A DNA stretch of 32,108 nucleotides, taken from the NCBI GenBank assembly GCA_006844585.1, contig SPJM01000243.1, positions 1 to 32,108 of the forward strand. Direction: 5' to 3'. The notes beneath the pieces are model-generated. The model was not told where the DNA came from. It did no database searches and worked only from the letters and a program-made list of their open reading frames with translations. The DNA is from Methylococcaceae bacterium. GTDB lineage: Bacteria > Pseudomonadota > Gammaproteobacteria > Methylococcales > Methylomonadaceae. Both the position numbers and the translations under genes were made by a program. Shown one piece after another: positions 1-8,592 of this stretch. Numbering within the stretch: the first letter of the stretch is position 1; each line of letters starts with the position of its first letter.

Positions 1-42
1 GTGATTGATTAGACAATTTAATAGTAACCGCCGCCAAAAACC

Positions 43-1842
43 ATGAGCATCGCCAAATTAAAAAAAGTAACTCTGTTCGGTTTATATACCGAAAAAGAAA
101 AACTGCTAAACAATTTGCAGGAACTGGGGTTAATGCATTTGGCGTCGCTCAAGCCGCAGGCGACGGAAATGCAGCTTAAAACACCTCCGATTCACACCTT
201 AAAAGCCTTAAAATTTCTCCTCGATTGTCCACAAAAAAGGCATCCGCAAACCGACGAGAACGATTTTGACATCGAATATTATGTACACTATGCCTTAGCT
301 GTTAAACAAAATCTCAGCGAAGCATCCGACCAACGCGATGCCTTAATCGCCCGTATCAAAGAAGTCGAACCCTGGGGTGATTTTACATTCCCGCAAGCGG
401 AGCAGCTAGCGGGCCGGAAATTTTGGTTTTATATCGTGCCGGTCGGTAAAATGGCCGCCCTGACCACGGAATTGGTCTGGCAAGTGGTGCACCGCGACCA
501 CCGTTATGCTTACCTGGTAGTGATCTCGAAACAAGAACCCGCCGCCGACCAATTCCCGGTTCCAAGAACTCATATGGGCAAACATTCCCTGTCGGATTTA
601 AAAAAACAGCTTAATGCAATAGAGCTGAAGCTGGAGGACTTAAGAGCGGAACAAGCCTCCTTGACGCGCTGGATTTATTTAATCAGTAAAAACCTGGCCG
701 CCGTCGAAAACAAAGCCGGTTTAATGGAGGCCGCTAATAATGCCCTGGACCTTGACAGTTTGACGCTGGTGCAGGGTTGGGTGGCGGAAACCGACCTGCC
801 CCGGATACGCCAATTTACTGAGCAAAACCGAATAGCCATGTTAGCGGCCGAACCCAGCGAATCCGATGCTCCCCCTACTCTTTTGGATAACCCGGCAAAA
901 CTGCAAGCCGGTGAAAAACTGATCGGTTTTTATCAAACGCCCGGTTACTGGGAATGGGACCCGGCCATTTTGGTGTTTTTTTCTTTCAGCGTTTTTTTTG
1001 CGATGATCATTTCGGATGCCGGTTATGCTTTTTTACTAGCCTTGATTATTCTTTTCAGTTGGAAAAAAATCAGCCGTTCGCCATCCGCCGATAAATTTAA
1101 AAATCTGCTGATCAGCATGACTGCCGCCGCGATGGTCTGGGGCATGTTAATCGGTAGTTATTTCGGCTTTAAACCCGCCGATTTTTCCTTATTAGGTCAA
1201 TTCAATGTTATTGACCTGCATCATTTCGACAATATGATGCGCCTGACTATCAGCCTGGGCGTCATTCATTTAAGCGCGGCCATTTATTTCAAAGCCTTTG
1301 CCGGCCGCCGCAACGCCACTCAGAAAATTGAAGCCTTCGGCTGGCTGTCGATGTTATGGGGGGGACTATTATTATGGTATCAGCAAAGTTTGGCCGCAGA
1401 CCATAGCGACTTAATGACCATAGCGGAAATTATGATCAGTCTCGGCGTCGGTTTGGTTTTCTTATTCAGCAGTCGCCGCTCGATTAAAACGCCGCTAGAC
1501 GTGTTATTGAAAATATTAGACGGATTGCGCAACCTGGCCGGAATCACCCGTTTATTCGGCGATGTGCTCAGCTATTTGCGCTTATTCGCCCTGGGTTTGG
1601 CCGGGGCGTCTCTCGCCTATACTTTTAATGACCTGGCTTTGCGCACCCGGGAAATTGAAGGCTTGGGATTGCTCTACAGTATTTTAATCATGCTGTTAGG
1701 ACATTTGCTCAATTTACTGTTAAGTTTGATGGGCGCGGTGCTGCACGGTATGCGGCTCAATTGTATCGAATTTTTTAACTGGGGATTATCTGAGGAAGGC
1801 TACCCTTTCAAACCCTTTTCCAAGAAGGATATCAAACAATGA
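43..1842 (+). CDS. ntpI: V-type ATP synthase subunit I (a subunit)
   Basis: This is the membrane stator subunit of a V/A-type rotary ATPase, which forms the ion half-channels next to the K ring. The 599-residue length is somewhat short for the family (often about 600-660). Residues 1 to about 290 are hydrophilic and helical (cytoplasmic arm). The membrane domain begins near W303 and has about seven or eight hydrophobic segments. The family signature FGDVLSYLRLFALGLAG is present, and R513 in SYLRLF is the expected essential arginine facing the K-ring carboxylate. The C-terminus has the family's H..R..IEFF pattern. The stop overlaps the start of subunit K (ATGA), so translation is coupled. The upstream flank is only 42 bases with no clear ribosome site, so the promoter and probably further subunit genes lie outside the window. 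Confidence 0.93.
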   Translation: MSIAKLKKVTLFGLYTEKEKLLNNLQELGLMHLASLKPQATEMQLKTPPIHTLKALKFLLDCPQKRHPQTDENDFDIEYYVHYALAVKQNLSEASDQRDALIARIKEVEPWGDFTFPQAEQLAGRKFWFYIVPVGKMAALTTELVWQVVHRDHRYAYLVVISKQEPAADQFPVPRTHMGKHSLSDLKKQLNAIELKLEDLRAEQASLTRWIYLISKNLAAVENKAGLMEAANNALDLDSLTLVQGWVAETDLPRIRQFTEQNRIAMLAAEPSESDAPPTLLDNPAKLQAGEKLIGFYQTPGYWEWDPAILVFFSFSVFFAMIISDAGYAFLLALIILFSWKKISRSPSADKFKNLLISMTAAAMVWGMLIGSYFGFKPADFSLLGQFNVIDLHHFDNMMRLTISLGVIHLSAAIYFKAFAGRRNATQKIEAFGWLSMLWGGLLLWYQQSLAADHSDLMTIAEIMISLGVGLVFLFSSRRSIKTPLDVLLKILDGLRNLAGITRLFGDVLSYLRLFALGLAGASLAYTFNDLALRTREIEGLGLLYSILIMLLGHLLNLLLSLMGAVLHGMRLNCIEFFNWGLSEEGYPFKPFSKKDIKQ

Positions 1843-2300
1843 ACGAACTGATGATGACATTAGGCTGGCTGGGTATCTATGCTGCAATGGCCTTTGGCGC
1901 AATCGGCAGCATTTACGGCTGCGCTCTGGCCGGTCAGGCCGCCATCGGCGCCATGCTGGAAACCGACGGCGGACACGGCCGTTACATCGGCATTTCGGTG
2001 ATGCCCTCTTCGCAAGTTATTTACGGCATTGTGGTGATGTTGACTTTGCAAAGAGAAGTCACTCCGGAAAATGCCGCCCCTTTGTTCAGCATCGGCATCT
2101 TATGCGGCCTCACTTTATTTTACAGCGCCTTACTACAAGGCCGAACTTGCGCCTCGGCGATCACCGCCATCAAAGCCAAACCGGAAATATTCGGCTTAAC
2201 CCTGGCCCCGGCCACCATCGTTGAAGGTTTCGCCGTTTTCGCATTCGTTTTTGCGTTGGTTTTAGCCGGTTCTATCCCTCAATCGCCCTTATTAAACTGA
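1839..2300 (+). CDS. ntpK: V-type ATP synthase subunit K (proteolipid ring)
   Basis: This is the rotor-ring proteolipid. It has 153 residues with four membrane helices arranged as two fused hairpins, as in other bacterial V-type K subunits (about 140-160 residues). The ion-carrying glutamate is E129, in the fourth helix (PATIVEGFAVFAF). Helix 2 contains PSSQ (S58, Q59) where Enterococcus hirae NtpK has PGTQ, and Q100 sits in a LQGR stretch like its Q110. Together with E129 these match the side-chain Na+ ligands of that ring as I recall them, so Na+ coupling is inferred. The first hairpin lacks a carboxylate, as usual for V-type rings. The start overlaps the stop of subunit I by four bases, and the stop overlaps the subunit E start by one base (TGATG). 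Confidence 0.92.
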   Translation: MNELMMTLGWLGIYAAMAFGAIGSIYGCALAGQAAIGAMLETDGGHGRYIGISVMPSSQVIYGIVVMLTLQREVTPENAAPLFSIGILCGLTLFYSALLQGRTCASAITAIKAKPEIFGLTLAPATIVEGFAVFAFVFALVLAGSIPQSPLLN

Positions 2301-2992
2301 TGACTGAAGAGCAATCCGGGGAATTTGCTTCCCACGGCGTTGAAGAGCTGATAGACCGCTTGCGTAATGAAGGCGTCGAAGCCGGTGAACAACAGGCGGA
2401 ATTGATTATCCAACAGGCCCAAAAAGAAGCCGAACAAATTAAAGCGCATGCTGCTGCGGAAGCCGATTTCATCAAGAATAACGCCAAAATGGAAGCCGAT
2501 GCGCTGATCAAGGCCGGGCAAGATGCTTTACAACTGGCCGCCCGCGACGCCCACTTGAAACTGAGAGAAACCATCATGCAACGCTTTAGCGATGAGGTGC
2601 GCAGGCTGGTCGGCAAGATCATGGAACCGGAAGCCTTTATGGAAAAATTAATCTTGCAAGTAGCGGCCCGCGTCAGTGATCAAACCGATTTACCCGCGCA
2701 AGAAAACTTCATATTAAAGCTGCCGGAAGGCGTGATCGGTATCGAAGAGTTGCGCCGCAATCCGGAAGATCTCAGCGAAGGCACTTTATCGCATTTCGTA
2801 TTATCGGTAATGGCCAATCTATTGCGCGACGGCATCGAATTAAAAACCGATAAGCAGTTCGAACGCGGCATCAAAATCTATTTGAAACAAGGCGATGTGG
2901 AAGTGGACTTGACCGATCAAGCCATTGCCGCCGTATTGTTAGAACATCTGCAACCCCGTTTCCGCGCCTTGCTGGAAGGAATCGTCAAATGA
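2300..2992 (+). CDS. ntpE: V-type ATP synthase subunit E (peripheral stalk)
   Basis: This 230-residue protein has the subunit E layout. A long charged coiled coil rich in Glu, Lys, Ala and Gln spans about residues 5-110 (around QQAQKEAEQIKAHAAAEA), followed by a mixed alpha/beta C-terminal domain that caps the A3B3 head. Subunit E links the catalytic head to subunit I as part of the peripheral stalk. The assignment rests on position in the operon and the coiled-coil plus globular layout; sequence motifs in this family are weak. Translation is coupled to K upstream (TGATG) and to the DUF2764 gene downstream (ATGA). In most bacterial operons of this kind subunit E is the first gene, whereas here it follows K. 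Confidence 0.85.
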   Translation: MTEEQSGEFASHGVEELIDRLRNEGVEAGEQQAELIIQQAQKEAEQIKAHAAAEADFIKNNAKMEADALIKAGQDALQLAARDAHLKLRETIMQRFSDEVRRLVGKIMEPEAFMEKLILQVAARVSDQTDLPAQENFILKLPEGVIGIEELRRNPEDLSEGTLSHFVLSVMANLLRDGIELKTDKQFERGIKIYLKQGDVEVDLTDQAIAAVLLEHLQPRFRALLEGIVK

Positions 2993-3705
2993 AGCAAGAT
3001 CAATATGTCATGCTGATGGCCAGTTTGCCGCCCCATGCGCCTGATTTATTCGCCGCCAAACAACCGCCGATTTCCCGCATCAAACTCAATCAACGGCTGA
3101 CCATGCTGGAGCCCGAACACCGTGAAAAATTAGATTTAATCGAAAACCTGGTTCACTGGGATCGTCTCGCCATCGCCACCAGCGACGACCAAATAATTCA
3201 ACGGGGCAAACAAACTTTAAACGCCATTAACAATGATTTGATGAAAAAAATCATTTCATGGCGATTGGAAAAACGTTCAATGGTCGCCGCCTTAAGACGT
3301 AAACAGCTAGATTTAAGCGCGCCTGAACCCGGTCAAAAATGGGGCTTTGGCGAGCGTTGCGAAACATTAGTTCAACACTGGGAAGAACCCGCTTTCGGCC
3401 TACAGCGTCAATTTCCCTGGCTGGAAGAAGCGGAGCGTTTAATGAATACAGGCAAACATCTGGATTTGGAGCGCATGCTGTTACATCAGGTTTGGGTATT
3501 TTATGACCGCCTCTCAAGTCATCATTTTTTTGATTTTGAAGCAGTGATTATCTATGTATTGCGTTGGGATGTAATCGACCGCTGGTCGCGTTATGATGAC
3601 GAGAAGGCGGCGGCTCGTTTGCAAAGTATGAGCGATAGTGGTTTAGGCGAATTCAAAACACTGTTTCCGGAAACATTAGGCGAGGAGCAAACAGCATATG
3701 GATAA
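2989..3705 (+). CDS. DUF2764-type V-ATPase operon protein
   Basis: This is a 238-residue soluble, mainly helical protein beginning with a short hydrophobic patch (YVMLMASLPP) followed by PPISRIKLNQRL. The opening and the position between E and A match the DUF2764 protein found at this place in V-ATPase operons of Chlamydia, spirochaetes and Bacteroidetes. In those operons no canonical subunit C gene is present, so this protein is the probable replacement for C/d, the rotor-to-ring adaptor; that role is inference. It overlaps subunit E by four bases and subunit A by eight bases, so it belongs to the same translationally coupled unit. I see no catalytic motif. Confidence 0.75.
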   Translation: MKQDQYVMLMASLPPHAPDLFAAKQPPISRIKLNQRLTMLEPEHREKLDLIENLVHWDRLAIATSDDQIIQRGKQTLNAINNDLMKKIISWRLEKRSMVAALRRKQLDLSAPEPGQKWGFGERCETLVQHWEEPAFGLQRQFPWLEEAERLMNTGKHLDLERMLLHQVWVFYDRLSSHHFFDFEAVIIYVLRWDVIDRWSRYDDEKAAARLQSMSDSGLGEFKTLFPETLGEEQTAYG

Positions 3706-5527
3706 TGCAAAAATCAGCGCCCATGTGATTATGGTTCAGGATGATCTGGTGACCATTAAAGCCGTTAATGATCCTGACCGCAGTATGCCGTTAAAAAAAA
3801 ATGCGGTCATTTATATTTTACCCAGCCGCACCGATAAGCGGCGACAAGAAAGGTTGAAAGCGGAAATTTTGCGGATACACGGCAATACCGCCGACGCTCA
3901 GGTCTTCGAAAGCACGTTAGGAGTCGCGGTCGGCGACCCGGTTGAACAAACCGAAGAAATGTTATCGGTGAGTTTAGGGCCCGGATTGCTAGGTCAGGTT
4001 TATGATGGCTTGCAAAACCCCTTGGAAAATATGGCGGCCGAGTTCGGCTATTTCCTACCTCGCGGCATCGACGCCGACGCCTTGGATCGTTATCAAAAAT
4101 GGTCTTTTATTTCCTGCGTGCGCAGCGGCGACAAGCTGGTCGCCGGCGACGTTATCGGCACTGTGCAGGAAGGCCGTTATACGCATAAAATCATGGTTCC
4201 GTTTGATGAGCCGGATCAAGTCGCCATCGTCTGGATCATTGAAGATAATGTCACCGTTGATACCCCCATCGCCCGCATACGCAATCTGATTACCGGCCAT
4301 GAAAAAAACCTCTCGCTGATGCAGAAATGGCCGGTTAGACAATCCATCCCCGAACATTTACTGAGAAAACGCAGCTCCCATCGGCTCTATCCTGATCAGC
4401 CGTTAATGACCACCATGCGCATTATCGATACCTTTTTTCCCATTGCGCTGGGCGGCACAGCCTGTATCCCCGGCCCGTTCGGCGCTGGTAAAACGGTATT
4501 ACAAAGTTTGATTTCGCGATTTTCTTCGGTAGACCTTGTTATCGTGGTCGCCTGTGGCGAACGCGCCGGAGAAGTGGTGGAAACCATTTCCGAATTTCCG
4601 AAAATGATCGACCCGAAAACCGGCAGCGCCTTGATGGATAGAACCATTATTATCTGCAATACTTCATCAATGCCGGTGGCCGCCCGCGAGGCTTCTATAT
4701 ACACCGGCATAACCCTGGGCGAATATTACCGACAAATGGGGTTTAACGTCTTGCTATTAGCTGACTCCACTTCGCGTTGGGCGCAGGCAATGCGGGAAAC
4801 TTCCGGACGCATGGAGGAAATCCCCGGCGAAGAGGCCTTTCCGGCCTATTTGGACTCTTCCATCCGCTCTATTTATGAACGCGCCGGAGTCATCCGCAAT
4901 AATCACGACGAAACCGGCAGCCTGACCATGATCGGCACGGTCTCCCCGGCCGGCGGCAATTTTGAGGAACCGGTGACCCAGTCTACTCTCAATACCGTCA
5001 AAACCTTTATCGGACTCAGCGCTGATCGCGCTTATAAACGCTTTTATCCCGCCGTCGACCCGTTGATTTCCTGGTCACGCTATTTAAAACAATTACAACC
5101 CTGGTTTGAAAAACACATTGAAGACGGCTGGACGCGAAAAGTTCAGGAAATGATTGAATTGTTGCATCAAGGCGATGCCGTCTTGCAGATGATGCAGGTA
5201 ACCGGCGAAGAAGGCGTGACATTGAAAGATTATATTATTTATCAAAAAGCGCTGTTCCTGGATATGGTTTATCTGCAACAAGACGCCTTTGATAAAGTAG
5301 ACGCCACATCGCCGATGAAAAGACAACAACAAACTTTCAGCGCGCTTTATCGACTTATTAATTTGAATTATGCCTTTAATGATAAAGCTCAGGCTTTGGA
5401 CTATTTCACCCGCCTGACCGGCTTATGCAAAAACTTCAATTACGCCCCGGAGAATTCGCCGGAATATCAAAACCTGTTGCAGCAGATTGAAGAATTGGCA
5501 GAGGATATGGGGGTTGTTAAACGATAA
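3698..5527 (+). CDS. ntpA: V-type ATP synthase catalytic subunit A
   Basis: This is the nucleotide-hydrolysing subunit of the V1/A1 head. It has 609 residues, close to the usual 580-600. The Walker A loop GPFGAGKT lies at residues 259-266, with K265 as the phosphate-binding lysine. The N-terminal part has SLGPGLLGQVYDGLQNPL (residues 92-109), followed by the non-homologous insertion typical of A subunits (about 115-215). The arginine and signature region LLADSTSRWAQAMRE and the GEEAFPAYL stretch are intact, so the subunit should be active. It starts inside the end of the DUF2764 gene. It is the last gene of the cluster here: no subunit B or D follows, only a repeat-bearing gap and an unrelated gene. 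That is unusual, because A is normally followed directly by B. Confidence 0.96.
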   Translation: MDNAKISAHVIMVQDDLVTIKAVNDPDRSMPLKKNAVIYILPSRTDKRRQERLKAEILRIHGNTADAQVFESTLGVAVGDPVEQTEEMLSVSLGPGLLGQVYDGLQNPLENMAAEFGYFLPRGIDADALDRYQKWSFISCVRSGDKLVAGDVIGTVQEGRYTHKIMVPFDEPDQVAIVWIIEDNVTVDTPIARIRNLITGHEKNLSLMQKWPVRQSIPEHLLRKRSSHRLYPDQPLMTTMRIIDTFFPIALGGTACIPGPFGAGKTVLQSLISRFSSVDLVIVVACGERAGEVVETISEFPKMIDPKTGSALMDRTIIICNTSSMPVAAREASIYTGITLGEYYRQMGFNVLLLADSTSRWAQAMRETSGRMEEIPGEEAFPAYLDSSIRSIYERAGVIRNNHDETGSLTMIGTVSPAGGNFEEPVTQSTLNTVKTFIGLSADRAYKRFYPAVDPLISWSRYLKQLQPWFEKHIEDGWTRKVQEMIELLHQGDAVLQMMQVTGEEGVTLKDYIIYQKALFLDMVYLQQDAFDKVDATSPMKRQQQTFSALYRLINLNYAFNDKAQALDYFTRLTGLCKNFNYAPENSPEYQNLLQQIEELAEDMGVVKR

Positions 5528-5551
5528 TTCCCATGCTCTGAGCCACTGCTT

Positions 5552-5673
5552 ATGCCGTCATACCGGCATACTCTCTAGGGCGCAAAGGGATTGCCGGTAT
5601 CCAGTGTACATAGATGTACTGATGGCCCACCATCCCTGACTTCTGGATTTCGGCAATCCCTGCCAAAATGACA
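5552..5673 (+). repeat. Imperfect palindromic intergenic repeat
   Basis: The gap after the V-ATPase operon holds a long imperfect inverted repeat. The arms at 5587-5604 and 5643-5660 are 18 bases and complementary at 16 positions. The outer flanks (GTCATACCGGCA near 5554 and TGCCAAAATGACA near 5660) extend the pairing weakly. A small perfect palindrome, GTACAT-AG-ATGTAC, lies in the loop at 5606-5619. It resembles the dispersed, miniature-element-like palindromes common between genes in gammaproteobacteria. It could also act as a transcription end for the ATPase operon, although there is no T-tract. Confidence 0.55.
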
Positions 5674-5717
5674 CTTTATGGTTTAATGAACGCCATTGGC
5701 ATAACAGGAGCATGACG

Positions 5718-7031
5718 ATGTTTAGATCAAGCCAATATCTTTTAGTATTGTTTTCAATTTACTGTCAGTGGACTTTTGCCGATCGCCCCGTACCCGATAA
5801 TCAATCACGCACCCTTTCCAATTACACCCTCAGCTATGATGAGCGACGTTTTCCTGTAGAAATCGTAGGACAATGGATTAAAGATAAGTCCATTGTACTT
5901 CTGGGCGACGGCACCCATGGCACTCGGGAGTTTTATCAATATCGCCGAGAATTAACTCAATATCTTATCTCCGAACAGGGTTTCTCAGCTGTTATCGTTG
6001 AAGGCAACTGGCCCGGCGGTCAATCCGTGAATGCATATATTCATGGGCAAACTCAAGACTCGGTCATAGATTCTATGGAAGGCTTTAAAGCTTATTTTCC
6101 CTGGGTCTGGCGAAATCAAACCATACTGGATTTAATACCATGGTTACGCGATTACAATCTAAAGCATCCGACTCGACCGCTTGGTTTTTATGGAATGGAC
6201 ATATTCAGTCTATATCCTTCCATTAACCGGGTTTTAGCCAAGCAGTCGCTTATTTCAGCAAATGATGCAAACATCATATCCGGCTTACTGCAATGTTTTT
6301 CCCCCTATCAGGAAATAGCGAACGCCTATGGAGAGCAGGTCGCCGAGAACCCTTCCCTCTCTTGTCAAAAACAGGCTGAATCCCAGTTTATCATTCTTGA
6401 GAAACTGTATAGACAACATCCCTACAACACACAGTATTTTGATTTGTTTATCAATAGTCGCGTTATTGTCGCTGCGGAACAGTATTTTAGGCTATTGCAC
6501 CAAGCGGAACGGGCGCATCTGGTTTGGAATAATCGTGAACAAACCATGAAGTCTATCGTCGATGAAATTATTCAATTCGGTCATCGCAAGGTCATTATCT
6601 GGGCGCATAATTCCCATGTCGGCGATGCTCGCGCCACCAGCGCCACGGAAATCGGCGACATCAGCATCGGTCAATTATTGCGCCAAGCCTATGGGGAGGC
6701 GTCGGTATTTTTAATGGGAGCCATCAGTCATCAAGGCGAAGTTTTCGCCGCCGGTGAATGGGGAGAACCGGGTTCGATTAAAACAATGCCGCCCGCCATA
6801 AAGGGAAGTTATTCCGCATTGTTTCATCAACTTGGACTGCCCCGTTTTATCCTCAATTTGCGAAGACTTTCTGAACATATCCTGTTTGATCGCTTTTATG
6901 AGCGCTTTATCGGCGTGGTCTATCATAACGATGAGGAAGAACGATACCATTATCAAAACGCTGTCATTCATCAGCAATTTGACGCCTTACTGTATATCGA
7001 TAAATCTCGGCCGGTAGAACCTTTGGATTAA
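5718..7031 (+). CDS. Exported erythromycin-esterase-family protein
   Basis: This protein belongs to the erythromycin esterase (Ere/succinoglycan-biosynthesis-associated) superfamily. Residues 1 to about 21 form a signal peptide ending near TFA-D, so the protein is exported. The family hallmark is LLGDGTHGTREF at residues 61-72, with the conserved HG (H67). E95 in VEGNWPGG and H297/H300 in WAHNSHVG match the other metal or catalytic positions known from EreC-type structures. The usual GE.(S/T)HG glutamate is Asp64 here. I chose ATG 5718 because AGGAG at 5706-5710 is seven bases from it but only one base from the in-frame ATG at 5712. Most members of this family are not macrolide esterases, so the substrate is unknown. 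It appears monocistronic. Confidence 0.8.
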   Translation: MFRSSQYLLVLFSIYCQWTFADRPVPDNQSRTLSNYTLSYDERRFPVEIVGQWIKDKSIVLLGDGTHGTREFYQYRRELTQYLISEQGFSAVIVEGNWPGGQSVNAYIHGQTQDSVIDSMEGFKAYFPWVWRNQTILDLIPWLRDYNLKHPTRPLGFYGMDIFSLYPSINRVLAKQSLISANDANIISGLLQCFSPYQEIANAYGEQVAENPSLSCQKQAESQFIILEKLYRQHPYNTQYFDLFINSRVIVAAEQYFRLLHQAERAHLVWNNREQTMKSIVDEIIQFGHRKVIIWAHNSHVGDARATSATEIGDISIGQLLRQAYGEASVFLMGAISHQGEVFAAGEWGEPGSIKTMPPAIKGSYSALFHQLGLPRFILNLRRLSEHILFDRFYERFIGVVYHNDEEERYHYQNAVIHQQFDALLYIDKSRPVEPLD

Positions 7032-7131
7032 ATATTTCGGTCATCGTCAGCCATACCTGTTTTTCACGCTGGAATTTCTGTGAAAATTAAACCGGCTGTG
7101 CTATTTTAAAGAAAAAATTCGGACTAAATTC

Positions 7132-8187
7132 ATGAGCCAACCGGAAATCAACGCCAGATTATTTCACTCATTTTTGTGGCTTGTTATTATTTTCTTGATG
7201 CTGGCTGTGCTTGCAATCGGCAAGGAATTCCTAATCCCCTTCGTCATCGCCATTTTTTTCTGGTATCTCATCAACGTGTTGGCGCAAACTTACGGCAAGC
7301 TCTCAATTGCAGGTAAAAAACTGCCTAACTGGCTATGTTTCACCTTATCCGGCGCAACTTTTTTAGTTCTGGTTCGGGCGCTCATTTTTCTGATTTCCAA
7401 CAATATTCATCAACTGATTGAAGAAGCGCCGGAATATCAAAAAAACCTGACATTGCTGTTCAAAAACATGTTGAATAACCTGGGCATTGATGATAAACAA
7501 CTGGTTCCGCAGTTGCTTTCAGAACTTAATTTAGGCGAAATGATGGCATTGCTGGCCACCAATATGGCAAGCCTGTTCAGCAATATGATTCTGATTACTA
7601 TCTACATGATTTTCATATTTCTGGAACAACGCTATTTTTTAAAGAAAATCGCCCGCGCTATAGAGGAAGGACCCAAGCATGATAATCTACTAAAGGTTTT
7701 TCGTTCAATCGATGCCGATATTCGCACTTATATCGGTGTTAAAACCTTAATCAGCTTATTAACGGCTGTCATTTCATACTTCATTATGAGTTTGGTGGAT
7801 CTGGACTTTGCCGACTTTTGGGCGTTAATGGTGTTCATTCTGAATTTTATCCCCAGCATCGGCTCTATCGTTGCAACCATCCTGCCATCCATGCTGGCGC
7901 TGGTTCAGTTCGATACGCTTACGCCGTTTTTTATCATTTTATTCACCATAGGGACCACGCAAATATTAATCGGTAATATCTTAGACCCTAACCTGATGGG
8001 GCACAGACTTAACATCAGCCCCTTGGTCATTGTTCTCTCCTTATTGCTTTGGGGTTTCCTGTGGGGCGTACCGGGTATGTTTCTGGGCGTACCGCTGATG
8101 GTGATGCTGATGATTGTCCTTTACAACTTTGAAGAAACCCGTTGGCTTGCACTGATGCTCTCTAAAGACGGCAGTATGCGGATGTAA
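7132..8187 (+). CDS. AI-2E family (PerM-like) transporter
   Basis: This is a 351-residue integral membrane protein of the AI-2E/PerM/YdiK family. It begins with two hydrophobic segments (about 13-45), then helices near 60-85, a soluble region at about 90-140, and a C-terminal block of five or so helices. The family's best conserved parts are visible: NFIPSIGSIVATILP, the ILDPNLMGHRLNISPLVI stretch, and GVPGMFLGVPLMV near the C-terminus. Members export small molecules (AI-2 in the TqsA case) or act as Na+/H+ antiporters in halophiles; the substrate here cannot be told from sequence. The gene ends 11 bases before the stop of a convergent small gene, leaving no room for a separate terminator. 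Confidence 0.88.
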   Translation: MSQPEINARLFHSFLWLVIIFLMLAVLAIGKEFLIPFVIAIFFWYLINVLAQTYGKLSIAGKKLPNWLCFTLSGATFLVLVRALIFLISNNIHQLIEEAPEYQKNLTLLFKNMLNNLGIDDKQLVPQLLSELNLGEMMALLATNMASLFSNMILITIYMIFIFLEQRYFLKKIARAIEEGPKHDNLLKVFRSIDADIRTYIGVKTLISLLTAVISYFIMSLVDLDFADFWALMVFILNFIPSIGSIVATILPSMLALVQFDTLTPFFIILFTIGTTQILIGNILDPNLMGHRLNISPLVIVLSLLLWGFLWGVPGMFLGVPLMVMLMIVLYNFEETRWLALMLSKDGSMRM

Positions 8188-8198
8188 GCTGGTTAGAC

Positions 8199-8465
8199 TT
8201 AAAATAAACCGTTTTCAATATTCGCCAACTCGGATTTCAGTTTGGCTAACATCATATCCATATCATCAAGCTCAGTTTGTAAGGTTTGTAAATTCCTCAT
8301 CACATTTCCACTCAACTTTTCTGATACATCAAAAGGATCACCGCTATCAAGCGCTTGACCATTCTCTGAAACAGTGGTTTCGAAAAAATGCGAATTATAT
8401 TCAAAATCCGGGGAAATCATGATGCTAACCTGGTTCTTAGCCCAGCCTTGCCTTTGACGCGCCAT
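8199..8465 (-). CDS. Small hypothetical protein with C-terminal coiled coil
   Basis: I do not recognise this 88-residue protein. It starts with a short basic stretch (MARQRQGWAK), has a polar middle, and ends with a heptad-like helical segment from about residue 57 (LQTLQTELDDMDMMLAKLK) that suggests a coiled coil. It has no signal peptide or membrane segment. An internal ATG at codon 16 (8420) is an alternative start, and neither has a strong ribosome site. It converges on the AI-2E-family gene with an 11-base gap. A paired palindromic repeat sits immediately upstream of its start. The composition looks like real coding sequence, but a spurious frame cannot be excluded. Confidence 0.5.
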   Translation of the reverse strand: MARQRQGWAKNQVSIMISPDFEYNSHFFETTVSENGQALDSGDPFDVSEKLSGNVMRNLQTLQTELDDMDMMLAKLKSELANIENGLF

Positions 8466-8486
8466 TTGGCTGCTACATATAGAAAT

Positions 8487-8548
8487 TTGGGGCGCAGGCT
8501 TTAGCCTGCATTATCGGCTACTTATGCAGGCTAAAGCCTGCGCCCCAA
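8487..8548 (+). repeat. Paired inverted REP-like palindromes (BIME-like)
   Basis: Two perfect 24-base arms (8487-8510 and 8525-8548) are exact reverse complements around a 14-base loop. Each arm is itself nearly palindromic: GCAGGCTTTAGCCTGC in the first and GCAGGCTAAAGCCTGC in the second. A REP-like unit is therefore present twice in opposite orientation, the layout of bacterial interspersed mosaic elements. The full hairpin is very stable and could end or stabilise transcripts from either side. It lies between the start of the small minus-strand gene and the 3' end of the repeat-protein gene. Confidence 0.8.
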
Positions 8549-8592
8549 TTTACCCGTTATTTAATGAGCAAGGTAAAAGTAATCTTTGACTA

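Noticed and set aside
5718-7031. Macrolide resistance gene
   Set aside because: Only the superfamily is recognised. Most members are not macrolide esterases, and the protein carries a signal peptide and an altered motif residue.
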